Below are positions 26,607 to 33,635 of a DNA stretch of 52,512 nucleotides, in pieces. The stretch comes from Ignavibacteriaceae bacterium. GTDB lineage: Bacteria; Bacteroidota; Ignavibacteria; Ignavibacteriales; Ignavibacteriaceae. The stretch spans positions 1-52,512 of the forward strand of contig JADLAF010000063.1 in assembly GCA_020848375.1 (NCBI GenBank). Direction: 5' to 3'. How positions within the stretch are numbered: position 1 is the stretch's first letter; every line of letters starts with the position of its first letter. A model generated the notes under the pieces. The model made no database searches. It worked only from the letters and a program-made list of their open reading frames with translations, and was not told the origin of the DNA. The position numbers and the translations under genes are program-made.

Positions 26607-27445
26607 TGGCGTGGTTTAAGAGAAAAACTGATAATATATCTGGTGATACCCAGAAGAAGGATTTACCAGAGGGGATGTGGGAGAAATGCCCCGGCTGCGG
26701 AGAAATTCTTCATAAGAAACAACTTGAAAATAATTTCTGGGTCTGCCTGAAATGTGACTATCATTTCAGAATTGGCAGTTCTGAATATATTAAAATTCTC
26801 CTCGATGAAGGCAGCTTTAAGGAGCTGAATAAGAAGATGAAATCAGCCGACCCGCTGCAGTTTACCGATTCAAAAAAATATACAGACAGAATTGATGCTA
26901 CAATTAAATCCACCGGACTCCATGATGCAGTCAAAACAGGGACCGGTGAAATTGAAGGCAGAGAAGTTGCAATCGGTATAATGGACTTCAAGTTCATTGG
27001 AGGCAGCATGGGTTCAGTTGTCGGCGAAAAACTTGCTCGCCTGATTCAAAAAGCAGTTAAAAACAAATGTCCTCTAATCATTATTTCTGCCTCAGGCGGT
27101 GCAAGAATGATGGAGGGCGCGCTCAGTCTGATGCAGCTTGCTAAAACAAGTGCCCGACTTACACAGCTTCATGAAGCAGGTCTTCCCTATGTTTCGATTA
27201 TGACTGATCCGACTACGGGGGGAACAACTGCAAGTTATGCAATGCTTGGTGATTTTAATATAGCTGAGCCAAAAGCACTGATTGGATTTGCCGGACCAAG
27301 AGTTATTAAACAGACTATTGGCAAAGACCTTCCTACTGGATTCCAGACCTCAGAGTTTTTGATGGAGCATGGATTTCTTGATCTGGTAGTCAGCCGTAAA
27401 GAGATGCGTGCAACTCTTGCGAATATCTTTAATCTGATTTCCTGA
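26606..27445 (+). CDS. accD: Acetyl-CoA carboxylase carboxyltransferase subunit beta
   Basis: The beta subunit of the carboxyltransferase that moves the carboxyl group from biotin to acetyl-CoA, the first step of fatty acid synthesis. A zinc ribbon has Cys28, Cys31, Cys47 and Cys50 (CPGCGE ... CLKCDYHF). The crotonase-like core shows [20 protein letters not shown], then [31 protein letters not shown] and [11 protein letters not shown]. It is 279 residues, as expected. The start overlaps the DUF1573 stop by one base. The panC gene follows after only a few bases; birA, which biotinylates the carrier of this enzyme, lies nearby on the other strand. Confidence 0.96.
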   Translation: MAWFKRKTDNISGDTQKKDLPEGMWEKCPGCGEILHKKQLENNFWVCLKCDYHFRIGSSEYIKILLDEGSFKELNKKMKSADPLQFTDSKKYTDRIDATIKSTGLHDAVKTGTGEIEGREVAIGIMDFKFIGGSMGSVVGEKLARLIQKAVKNKCPLIIISASGGARMMEGALSLMQLAKTSARLTQLHEAGLPYVSIMTDPTTGGTTASYAMLGDFNIAEPKALIGFAGPRVIKQTIGKDLPTGFQTSEFLMEHGFLDLVVSRKEMRATLANIFNLIS

Positions 27446-27452
27446 GGGTATC

Positions 27453-28304
27453 ATTCAGATAATCAGATTTGCTTCTGAGTTTCAGAAGTATATGGGTCAA
27501 TTTGCCTCAGTAGGTAAACAAATCGGCTTTGTGCCCACTATGGGGTTTCTGCATGAAGGACACATCTCGCTCGTGAGAGAGTCTGTTAAAGAAAATGAGA
27601 TAACCGCGGCATCCATTTTTGTTAACCCCACCCAATTTGCAGCGCATGAGGACTTATCTAATTATCCGCGAAACGAGAAACGTGACCTGGAGTTACTTGA
27701 ATCAGTCGGGTGCGATGTGGTATTTATTCCTCAGCCGAATGAAATTTATCCCCCCGGATTTCAGACGTATGTTTTGGCAGAAGAAATTACCAAAATCTTA
27801 GAAGGGGAGTTCAGACCATCTCATTTTAAGGGTGTGACTACTGTTGTAACAATACTGCTGAATCTTTCCCGCTGTTCAAATTCATATTTCGGAAGGAAAG
27901 ACGCTCAGCAGGCAGCAGTTCTGACCAGAATGGTTAAGGATTTGTATATACCATGTACTGTTCATGTTTGTCCAATCGTAAGGGATTCAGACGGTCTGGC
28001 CATGAGTTCAAGGAATGTCTATCTGAGTGAAGATGAAAGAGGAGAGGCACTCACTCTCTATAAATCTCTTAAACTTGCGGAAGAGCTTGTTATGAAGGGG
28101 GAAAAAGAAACTCAAAGAATAAGAGCAGCAATGACGGGGCTCTACGAAAAGTTAAGAGACTATGAATTGCAATATATTGCTTTCACTGAAGCGGAAACTT
28201 TTACACAGATAGATGAAATCGAAGGGGGGATACCTTTTTATATACTGATCGCATGCCGTATTGGCAAAACACGGCTGATTGATAACTTTCTGCTAACTGT
28301 TTAG
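27453..28304 (+). CDS. panC: Pantoate-beta-alanine ligase (likely ATT start)
   Basis: The enzyme makes pantothenate from pantoate and beta-alanine with ATP. Family blocks are present: FVPTMGFLHEGHISLV (HIGH-like), FVNPTQFAAHEDLSNYPR, ILLNLSRCSNSYFGRKDAQQ, PIVRDSDGLAMSSRN. From the first ATG (27492) the protein is 270 residues and lacks the usual N-terminal beta strand. Reading back in frame gives QIIRFASEFQKY ahead of that Met, matching the normal PanC opening, and no ATG, GTG or TTG lies between the accD stop and 27492 in that frame. An ATT at 27453, four bases after GAGGG, would give 283 residues, the length of E. coli PanC. Function is sure; the start is an inference. Its last 12 bases overlap coaX tail to tail. 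Confidence 0.9.
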   Translation: MQIIRFASEFQKYMGQFASVGKQIGFVPTMGFLHEGHISLVRESVKENEITAASIFVNPTQFAAHEDLSNYPRNEKRDLELLESVGCDVVFIPQPNEIYPPGFQTYVLAEEITKILEGEFRPSHFKGVTTVVTILLNLSRCSNSYFGRKDAQQAAVLTRMVKDLYIPCTVHVCPIVRDSDGLAMSSRNVYLSEDERGEALTLYKSLKLAEELVMKGEKETQRIRAAMTGLYEKLRDYELQYIAFTEAETFTQIDEIEGGIPFYILIACRIGKTRLIDNFLLTV

Positions 28305-29018
28305 TTCTGTGAGGGTTTTAATCCCGATAGCAACTAAATGTTCTTCGTAAGATGAAATCAGTGCAAGGTTGTCTTTGAGATAGAGACCGTTACCGCCGGT
28401 AATATAAATCGAAGGATTGGTTTTTGTAGTCAGTTTTATTCCGCTGATATATTTACCAATCCCGCTCAAATAAACAACGACCCCGCACATCATTGAGTCA
28501 TTTGTATTCTTCCCCTCTAACTCCACCGGTACGTACATTTCTAAAAGCGGAAGCGCACCGGTATATTCGTGCATTGATCTTAACATAGTGTATATTCCTG
28601 GAGCTATAATACCGCCGGTAAAGACACCTTCTCTTAAGATATTAACCGTGATGCAAGTCCCCGAATCAATCGCAATTAACAATTTCGCATCAGGTGAAAA
28701 ACTTCTGGCTCCAGCCATTGAGCAGATACGGTCGCTCCCAAGAGTCTGGGGAGTTTCATAATCAAGTTCAAAGTTTAATTTGCCTGCTGAACCGATTCTT
28801 ACAAGTTTTGACTGATATTCTGTGGGGAGCGAGTTGATTAAGATATCAGATTTAACAGGATTTACACTACTTAAACCAATTCTATCCGGTTCAAACGATC
28901 TGGTAATATCCGTGATTTGATCTGCATTAACTAAAACACCATAAGACTTTAAAGTATCTTGTTTGAACAGGTGATACTTTGTTCTTGTATTGCCTACGTC
29001 TAACGTAAGAATTTTCAC
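28293..29018 (-). CDS. coaX: Type III pantothenate kinase
   Basis: CoaX phosphorylates pantothenate, the first step to CoA, and acts just after the product of neighbouring panC. The ASKHA-fold motifs are clear: DVGNTRTKY at the N-terminus (phosphate 1), then AIDSGTCITVNIL (the GTA/GTCIT-type motif), GGIIAPGIYTMLRSMHE and ITGGNGLYL. It is 241 residues, usual for the family. It overlaps the upstream birA gene by 4 bases and converges on panC with a 12-base overlap of ends. Confidence 0.93.
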   Translation of the reverse strand: MKILTLDVGNTRTKYHLFKQDTLKSYGVLVNADQITDITRSFEPDRIGLSSVNPVKSDILINSLPTEYQSKLVRIGSAGKLNFELDYETPQTLGSDRICSMAGARSFSPDAKLLIAIDSGTCITVNILREGVFTGGIIAPGIYTMLRSMHEYTGALPLLEMYVPVELEGKNTNDSMMCGVVVYLSGIGKYISGIKLTTKTNPSIYITGGNGLYLKDNLALISSYEEHLVAIGIKTLTELNS

Positions 29019-29797
29019 GAAATACTTACTTCACCAAAGTTGTACTTAAAAATCCTTCCTCCCTCATTGAGCAGTAAAGCACCGGTAAGATCAACATCTT
29101 CAAAAATTCCCTCATAGACATTTGGACCGTTTTTAATGACAATCCTTTCACCAAGCTGACTGCATCCTGCTTTCCATTTTTTAAGGATGGACTGGGGATT
29201 TGAATCAATTTCAATAATCAGTTCCTCAAGAGAATTAAGTATATGAGCGAGAAGTTTTTCTCTCTCGATAAGTGTTTTTGCTTCCAGTTTTATGGAGGTT
29301 GGTGTTACAGGGTGTTTGCCGGCAAATTCGTTTTGATTAACGTTTAACCCTACGCCAAGGATAGCGTGCTGAAATTTATTACCTGAAAAGGAGGTCTCAG
29401 TTAGAATGCCTGCGGTCTTTTTCGCGTTCATCAGGATGTCATTTGGCCACTTTAGGTCCGTCTTAAGGAAGTATAGATTTTCAATAGTCTCTGCAATATA
29501 GACAGCCGACCCCATATTTAGAAGATTCAGATTCTGAGGAGCTATTACATCTTTCTTTAGCAGTACCGAGAAAAGGAGATTTTCCCCCTTGTTACTTATC
29601 CAGACTCTGTCCTGTCTTCCCCGTCCAGAGGTTTGGAATTCGGCAAGAACTGTGGTTCCGCTCACTGCGTCAGAACTTGCTTTCAGGTGACCGTTGGTAG
29701 ATTCAATTTCTTCAAAGTAGAGGAATTTTCTGCCAAGCCATTCCGTATCTAACCGGAGTGAGAAAGCATCGAAGTTAAAAAGTGATTCGTTTTTCAT
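29015..29797 (-). CDS. birA: Biotin-[acetyl-CoA-carboxylase] ligase
   Basis: A 260-residue biotin protein ligase that attaches biotin to the carrier subunit of acetyl-CoA carboxylase. Biotin- and AMP-binding blocks are visible: IESTNGHLKA, VLAEFQTSGRGRQDRVW (the GRGRxGRxW loop, with Asp in place of the second Gly) and DLKWPNDILMNAKKTAGIL, then VGLNVNQNEF. The DNA-binding N-terminal domain of E. coli BirA is absent, so it is a mono-functional enzyme, not a repressor. Its ATG is at 29797; a promoter-like pair lies about 50-80 bases upstream. Confidence 0.93.
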   Translation of the reverse strand: MKNESLFNFDAFSLRLDTEWLGRKFLYFEEIESTNGHLKASSDAVSGTTVLAEFQTSGRGRQDRVWISNKGENLLFSVLLKKDVIAPQNLNLLNMGSAVYIAETIENLYFLKTDLKWPNDILMNAKKTAGILTETSFSGNKFQHAILGVGLNVNQNEFAGKHPVTPTSIKLEAKTLIEREKLLAHILNSLEELIIEIDSNPQSILKKWKAGCSQLGERIVIKNGPNVYEGIFEDVDLTGALLLNEGGRIFKYNFGEVSIS

Positions 29798-29846
29798 GAT
29801 TTGTCAAAAAGGTACTATAATATGTCAAAAAGTGTTTTAGAGTGTC

Positions 29847-29875
29847 ATTATAACACAATATGAGTCAAAAGTAAA
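29847..29875 (-). promoter_or_regulatory. Possible promoter for birA-coaX
   Basis: On the minus strand TATAAT (29852-29847) lies 17 bases downstream of TTTACT (29875-29870), a reasonable sigma-70-like pair, about 50 bases ahead of the birA ATG. The match is by eye; Bacteroidota-group housekeeping promoters often differ, so the call is weak. Confidence 0.35.
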
Positions 29876-29899
29876 CAGACTTGCAGAAAAATTGCTATA

Positions 29900-29932
29900 C
29901 TCATAAGTTGTTGAATTTCAATGACTTATGAG
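29900..29932. promoter_or_regulatory. 33-bp dyad upstream of the small-heat-shock gene (likely activator site)
   Basis: CTCATAAGT at 29900-29908 and ACTTATGAG at 29924-29932 are perfect reverse complements, and the centre is itself symmetrical (TTGAA T TTCAA, 29911-29921), leaving only a 2-base break on each side. It lies directly upstream of a sigma-54-like promoter and centres about 55 bases before the predicted start of transcription. That fits an enhancer-binding protein site, though a repressor operator cannot be excluded. Confidence 0.6.
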
Positions 29933-29944
29933 AATAATTTAGTT

Positions 29945-29960
29945 TGGCACGACCTTTGTA
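29945..29960 (+). promoter_or_regulatory. Sigma-54-like -24/-12 promoter for hsp20 (and perhaps dnaK)
   Basis: TTTGGCACG (29943-29951), four bases, then TTTGTA. Against the consensus TGGCACG-N4-TTGC this is exact in the -24 element, has the correct 10 bases between the GG and G(C) dinucleotides, and differs only at the final C (T). It predicts a start near 29971, leaving about a 65-base leader before the ATG at 30036. Confidence 0.6.
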
Positions 29961-30035
29961 GTATTAAGGCATAATGCTCATAATTAAAAAAACAAATTAA
30001 AATAAATTAAATTAAATTAAATAGGAGATAAACCA

Positions 30036-30470
30036 ATGACACTCGTAAGATTTGAACCTTTCAAAGAACTCGAATACCTCAACAACCGTCTGAGAAGGAT
30101 TTTTGATGAAACTCCTGTCAGCGTTAAGGAAACTCCGGGTATCTTTAATCCGAGACTTAATGTTTATGAGGATAATCAGAACCTATATATCGAGGCAGAA
30201 ATTCCAGGCGTCCACAAAGAAGATCTGAAAATCAGTCTGCAAGATAATACAATCACTATCAGCGGTGAAAAGAAGTTTGAAGATGAGAAAAAGGAAAAGA
30301 CTTATTATCGCATCGAAAGACGTTATGGCAGTTTCCGCCGGAGCTTTTCACTTCCTGCTGAGGTGAATGATTCAAAGGTTGAAGCGAAATTTGATAACGG
30401 TGTGCTGAAAGTAACCCTTGAAAAAGTGGTTGAACAGCAGCCGGAAGAAAAAGTAATTACTATTCAGTAA
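30036..30470 (+). CDS. Small heat-shock protein (Hsp20 / alpha-crystallin family)
   Basis: A 144-residue ATP-independent chaperone that holds unfolding proteins. The alpha-crystallin domain runs over about residues 35-135: FNPRLNVYEDNQNLYIEAEI, PGVHKEDLKISLQDN, SFSLPAEVNDSKVEAKFDNG and the signature GVLKVTLEK. The C-terminus has an I-x-I motif (VITIQ) used for oligomer assembly. An AGGAG site precedes the ATG. It lies between a strong sigma-54-like promoter with a dyad and the dnaK gene 67 bases downstream. Confidence 0.93.
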   Translation: MTLVRFEPFKELEYLNNRLRRIFDETPVSVKETPGIFNPRLNVYEDNQNLYIEAEIPGVHKEDLKISLQDNTITISGEKKFEDEKKEKTYYRIERRYGSFRRSFSLPAEVNDSKVEAKFDNGVLKVTLEKVVEQQPEEKVITIQ

Positions 30471-30488
30471 CTTATCACATCAGTAACC

Positions 30489-30514
30489 GAAGGACGGCCG
30501 CACAGCCGTCCTTC
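30489..30514 (+). terminator. Intergenic hairpin between hsp20 and dnaK
   Basis: GAAGGACGGC, loop CGCACA, GCCGTCCTTC: a perfect 10-bp stem lying 18 bases after the hsp20 stop. There is no clear T-run behind it (ACATTTATAG). It could be an imperfect attenuator or an mRNA stability/processing element that sets a different level for the two chaperones. Confidence 0.5.
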
Positions 30515-30537
30515 ACATTTATAGACAGGAGCAGCCA

Positions 30538-32457
30538 ATGGGCAAAATAATAGGAATTGATCTTGGAACTACAAACTCGTGCGTGGCCGTACTTGAAGGC
30601 AACGATCCGGTAGTGATTCCAAACTCAGAAGGGGGAAGAACAACCCCTTCAGTAGTAGCATTTACCAAATCAGGTGACCGTCTGGTTGGTCAACCGGCTA
30701 AAAGGCAGGCAATAACCAATCCGCGGAACACCATATTTTCAGTCAAGCGCTTCATGGGACGGAACGTCAATGAAGTAAGCGATGAACAAAAAATGGTGCC
30801 ATACGAAATAGTAACAGGCGATAATGGTTCGGCCCGAATTAAAGTTAATGACAGGGTATATTCTGCACCGGAAATTAGTGCCATGACTCTTCAGAAGATG
30901 AAGAAAACTGCTGAGGACTATCTTGGTCAGGAAGTAACTGAGGCAGTTATCACTGTTCCGGCCTACTTTAACGATGCGCAGCGTCAGGCAACCAAGGATG
31001 CTGGTGAAATAGCCGGACTGAAAGTTCGCAGAATTATTAACGAGCCGACTGCTGCTGCACTTGCTTACGGTCTCGACAAAAAGAACAAAGAGCAGCTTGT
31101 TGCTGTTTACGATCTTGGCGGAGGTACGTTTGATATCTCAATCCTCCAGCTCGGAGACGGAGTATTCGAAGTTAAATCCACTAACGGTGACACACATCTC
31201 GGCGGAGATGATTTTGATCAGAGAATTATAGATTTTCTGGCAGATGAATTCCACAAATCTGACGGTGTTGATCTTCGCAAAGATGCTATGGCACTTCAGA
31301 GACTGAAAGAAGCTGCAGAAAAAGCCAAAATTGAGCTTTCATCTTCGAATTCAACTGAGGTTAGTCTTCCATTTATTACAGCTACTCAGGATGGTCCTAA
31401 GCATCTGAACCTTAACCTGACCAGGGCAAAATTTGAACAGCTCTGTGATGACCTTATTGAGCGGTCAAAGAAGCCATGTATTCAGGCAATGAAGGATGCC
31501 GGAGTGAATGCAAGTGAGATTGACGAAGTTATTCTGGTCGGCGGCTCAACACGTATTCCCAAAGTTCAGGAGGTGGTAAAACAGTTATTCGGTAAAGAGC
31601 CACATCGGGGAGTTAACCCGGATGAAGTAGTTGCTATCGGTGCAGCTATCCAGGGAGCAGTTCTTACAGGTGAAGTTAAGGATGTTCTTCTTCTTGATGT
31701 AACCCCACTCTCACTCGGTATTGAAACCCTCGGCGGAGTAATGACCGTACTGATTCAGTCAAATACAACCATACCGACAAAGAAAAGTGAAGTCTTCTCA
31801 ACAGCGAGTGACAATCAACCATCTGTTGAGATTCATGTTCTTCAGGGTGAACGACCGATGGCGTCTGACAACAGAACATTGGGTAAATTCCATCTGAACG
31901 AAATTCCACCGGCCCCAAGAGGAATGCCTCAAATTGAGGTTTCATTCGATATTGATGCTAATGGTATTCTTCATGTTTCTGCAAAGGACAAAGCAACAGG
32001 CAAAGAACAGAGCATAAAGATAACTTCTTCAAGCGGTCTTGATGCAGCAGAAGTTGAAAAGATGAAGAGAGAGGCAAAAGAACACGCTGCTGAGGACAAA
32101 GCTAAAAAAGAACTGATTGACACAAAAAATCAGGCCGAAAGTCTGATTTTTCAGACCAAGAAACAGATTGACGAACTCAAGGATAAAATCTCACCTGACG
32201 TAAAAGAACGGCTTGAGTCTGAAATCAAAAAACTGGAAGACGCAGTAGCTTCGGGTCAGCTTGAAACCATGAAATCAGCTCTGGACTCCATGAATAAAGT
32301 CTGGAATGAAGTGGCTTCGCAGCTTTACAGTCAGCCGGGTGCCGGCACACCTCCTCCGCAGGAGGGTCCGTCACAAAACACCGGTGGTTCTACCCAGGAT
32401 AAAAAACCTGACGTTCAGGATGCTTCTTACGAAGTTGTTGATGATGATAAAAAGTAA
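30538..32457 (+). CDS. dnaK: Chaperone protein DnaK (Hsp70)
   Basis: A 639-residue Hsp70. The nucleotide-binding domain has [37 protein letters not shown], the linker-side [12 protein letters not shown] and [14 protein letters not shown]. The interdomain linker is [15 protein letters not shown], and the substrate-binding domain is [19 protein letters not shown] onward. The lid is followed by a Gly/Pro/Gln-rich tail and the end EVVDDDKK, typical of bacterial DnaK. A GGAG site lies before the ATG. It folds proteins with DnaJ and GrpE, which are not in this window. It is followed by an intrinsic terminator. Confidence 0.97.
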   Translation: MGKIIGIDLGTTNSCVAVLEGNDPVVIPNSEGGRTTPSVVAFTKSGDRLVGQPAKRQAITNPRNTIFSVKRFMGRNVNEVSDEQKMVPYEIVTGDNGSARIKVNDRVYSAPEISAMTLQKMKKTAEDYLGQEVTEAVITVPAYFNDAQRQATKDAGEIAGLKVRRIINEPTAAALAYGLDKKNKEQLVAVYDLGGGTFDISILQLGDGVFEVKSTNGDTHLGGDDFDQRIIDFLADEFHKSDGVDLRKDAMALQRLKEAAEKAKIELSSSNSTEVSLPFITATQDGPKHLNLNLTRAKFEQLCDDLIERSKKPCIQAMKDAGVNASEIDEVILVGGSTRIPKVQEVVKQLFGKEPHRGVNPDEVVAIGAAIQGAVLTGEVKDVLLLDVTPLSLGIETLGGVMTVLIQSNTTIPTKKSEVFSTASDNQPSVEIHVLQGERPMASDNRTLGKFHLNEIPPAPRGMPQIEVSFDIDANGILHVSAKDKATGKEQSIKITSSSGLDAAEVEKMKREAKEHAAEDKAKKELIDTKNQAESLIFQTKKQIDELKDKISPDVKERLESEIKKLEDAVASGQLETMKSALDSMNKVWNEVASQLYSQPGAGTPPPQEGPSQNTGGSTQDKKPDVQDASYEVVDDDKK

Positions 32458-32474
32458 CTGATGTGCATCCGAAG

Positions 32475-32506
32475 AAAGCCCGGTCATAAAACAACCGGGC
32501 TTTTTT
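32475..32506 (+). terminator. Intrinsic terminator after dnaK
   Basis: AAAGCCCGGT, nine loop bases, ACCGGGCTTTTTT: a GC-rich stem followed by six T, 18 bases after the dnaK stop. It lies between the convergent dnaK and histone-deacetylase-like genes; the run of A ahead of the stem (AAGAAA) could let it work weakly in the other direction too. Confidence 0.93.
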
Positions 32507-32508
32507 CA

Positions 32509-33402
32509 TTAATAGATTTCTCTTGCTACCCTGTACGTATTTATGTGAGCTTTAATGGTAAGTTCTATGGGTACCGCATAACCACCACCCATCGCCAAGG
32601 CAACAGGGACACCGCTATCATAGCATTTTGAAAGTACCATTCTGTCCCGTTCCATAAGACCTTCGAAGGTCAAATTAAGTCTGCCAAGCAGGTCTTCTTT
32701 CAAAGGATCCGTACCTGCCTGATAGAGTACTATATCAGGTTTTTGATCAAAAAGATATGGCAAATACCGGTCAAGAAGCAAAAGATATTCCTCATCATTT
32801 GTGTGATCGGGGAGAGGGATATCCAAGTGCGAGTCAACCTTTCGGAAGGGATAATTTTTCTCCCCATGCATCGAAAAGACAAAAACATCATTTCTTCCTG
32901 CGAAAATCGAGGAAGTCCCGTTCCCTTGATGGACATCCAAATCAATTATAAGTACTTTTTTGACCAGGTTTTGATCTCTGAGCACTTGTGCCACTACGGC
33001 CTGGTCATTAAATACGCAGAATCCTTCACCAGAATCTCTAAAGGCATGATGTGTACCACCAGCTAAATTACCTGAAATTCCATTTTCTAAGGCCTCAAAT
33101 GCTGCTGAAATTGCACCACCTACTGTTGCAAGAGACCGCTCTGCCAGTGCCGGGCTCCATGGAAAGCCGATTTTACGTACCTCCTGCGGACTTAAAGTCC
33201 CGTTTAATACTGCTTCGATATAATCATTTGAGTGAACGGATGCAACCTCGTCCTGGGTGGCAAGTCTTGTTTGTTCAAGTTCAGAGCGTAAAAGGACACC
33301 TTCAGATACGAGTCCCTCCCTCAGGAGCCGGTATTTTTCCATCGGGAAGCGATGACCTTCGGGCAGCGGAATTGTATAATGGTCGGAATAAAAAATTTTC
33401 AT
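32509..33402 (-). CDS. Histone-deacetylase-family (AcuC-like) zinc amidohydrolase
   Basis: A 297-residue member of the arginase/deacetylase superfamily. Catalytic blocks are seen: GGTHHAFRDSGEGFCVFND (the His-His and substrate pocket), IIDLDVHQGNGT (zinc Asp and His), FSMHGEKNYPF, and QAGTDPLKEDLLGRL (the third zinc ligand Asp). Bacterial members act on acetylated polyamines, acetylated Lys of proteins such as acetyl-CoA synthetase (AcuC), or other acyl amides; the substrate is unknown. The start lies 233 bases from the divergent helicase gene. Confidence 0.93.
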   Translation of the reverse strand: MKIFYSDHYTIPLPEGHRFPMEKYRLLREGLVSEGVLLRSELEQTRLATQDEVASVHSNDYIEAVLNGTLSPQEVRKIGFPWSPALAERSLATVGGAISAAFEALENGISGNLAGGTHHAFRDSGEGFCVFNDQAVVAQVLRDQNLVKKVLIIDLDVHQGNGTSSIFAGRNDVFVFSMHGEKNYPFRKVDSHLDIPLPDHTNDEEYLLLLDRYLPYLFDQKPDIVLYQAGTDPLKEDLLGRLNLTFEGLMERDRMVLSKCYDSGVPVALAMGGGYAVPIELTIKAHINTYRVAREIY

Positions 33403-33575
33403 TTGTCAAAAATAATTAAATACCAGAAATGAGGTCATAAACCAGAAATCCTCGGGTCAGGGTGAGAAAAAATCTCAGGGGAAGACATAAGTATATGGCA
33501 GAAGTTTTATCAATATATGCCCATTCCTGAGCGAATCAGGAGGTTACGCACCAAAAATTTTGTAAAATTTTTAGA

Positions 33576-33606
33576 TTTACTTTTCGGCTTCATTTCCGTA
33601 TATTTG
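33576..33606 (+). promoter_or_regulatory. Bacteroidota-type promoter of the UvrD/PcrA helicase gene
   Basis: TATATTTG at 33599-33606 exactly fits the -7 box TAnnTTTG of the Bacteroidota primary sigma factor. A TTTA at 33576-33579, about 19 bases upstream, is a fair -33 box (consensus TTTG). It lies 30 bases ahead of the start codon, leaving a short leader. Confidence 0.5.
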
Positions 33607-33635
33607 CACTTTAATTTTTCAAAAAATAGGTAGGC

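Noticed and set aside
29015..29797. BirA acting as repressor of biotin genes
   Set aside because: The N-terminal DNA-binding domain is absent and no biotin synthesis genes lie in the window.
29798..30035. CIRCE element for HrcA control of the chaperone genes
   Set aside because: The dyad at 29900-29932 does not match TTAGCACTC-N9-GAGTGCTAA in sequence.
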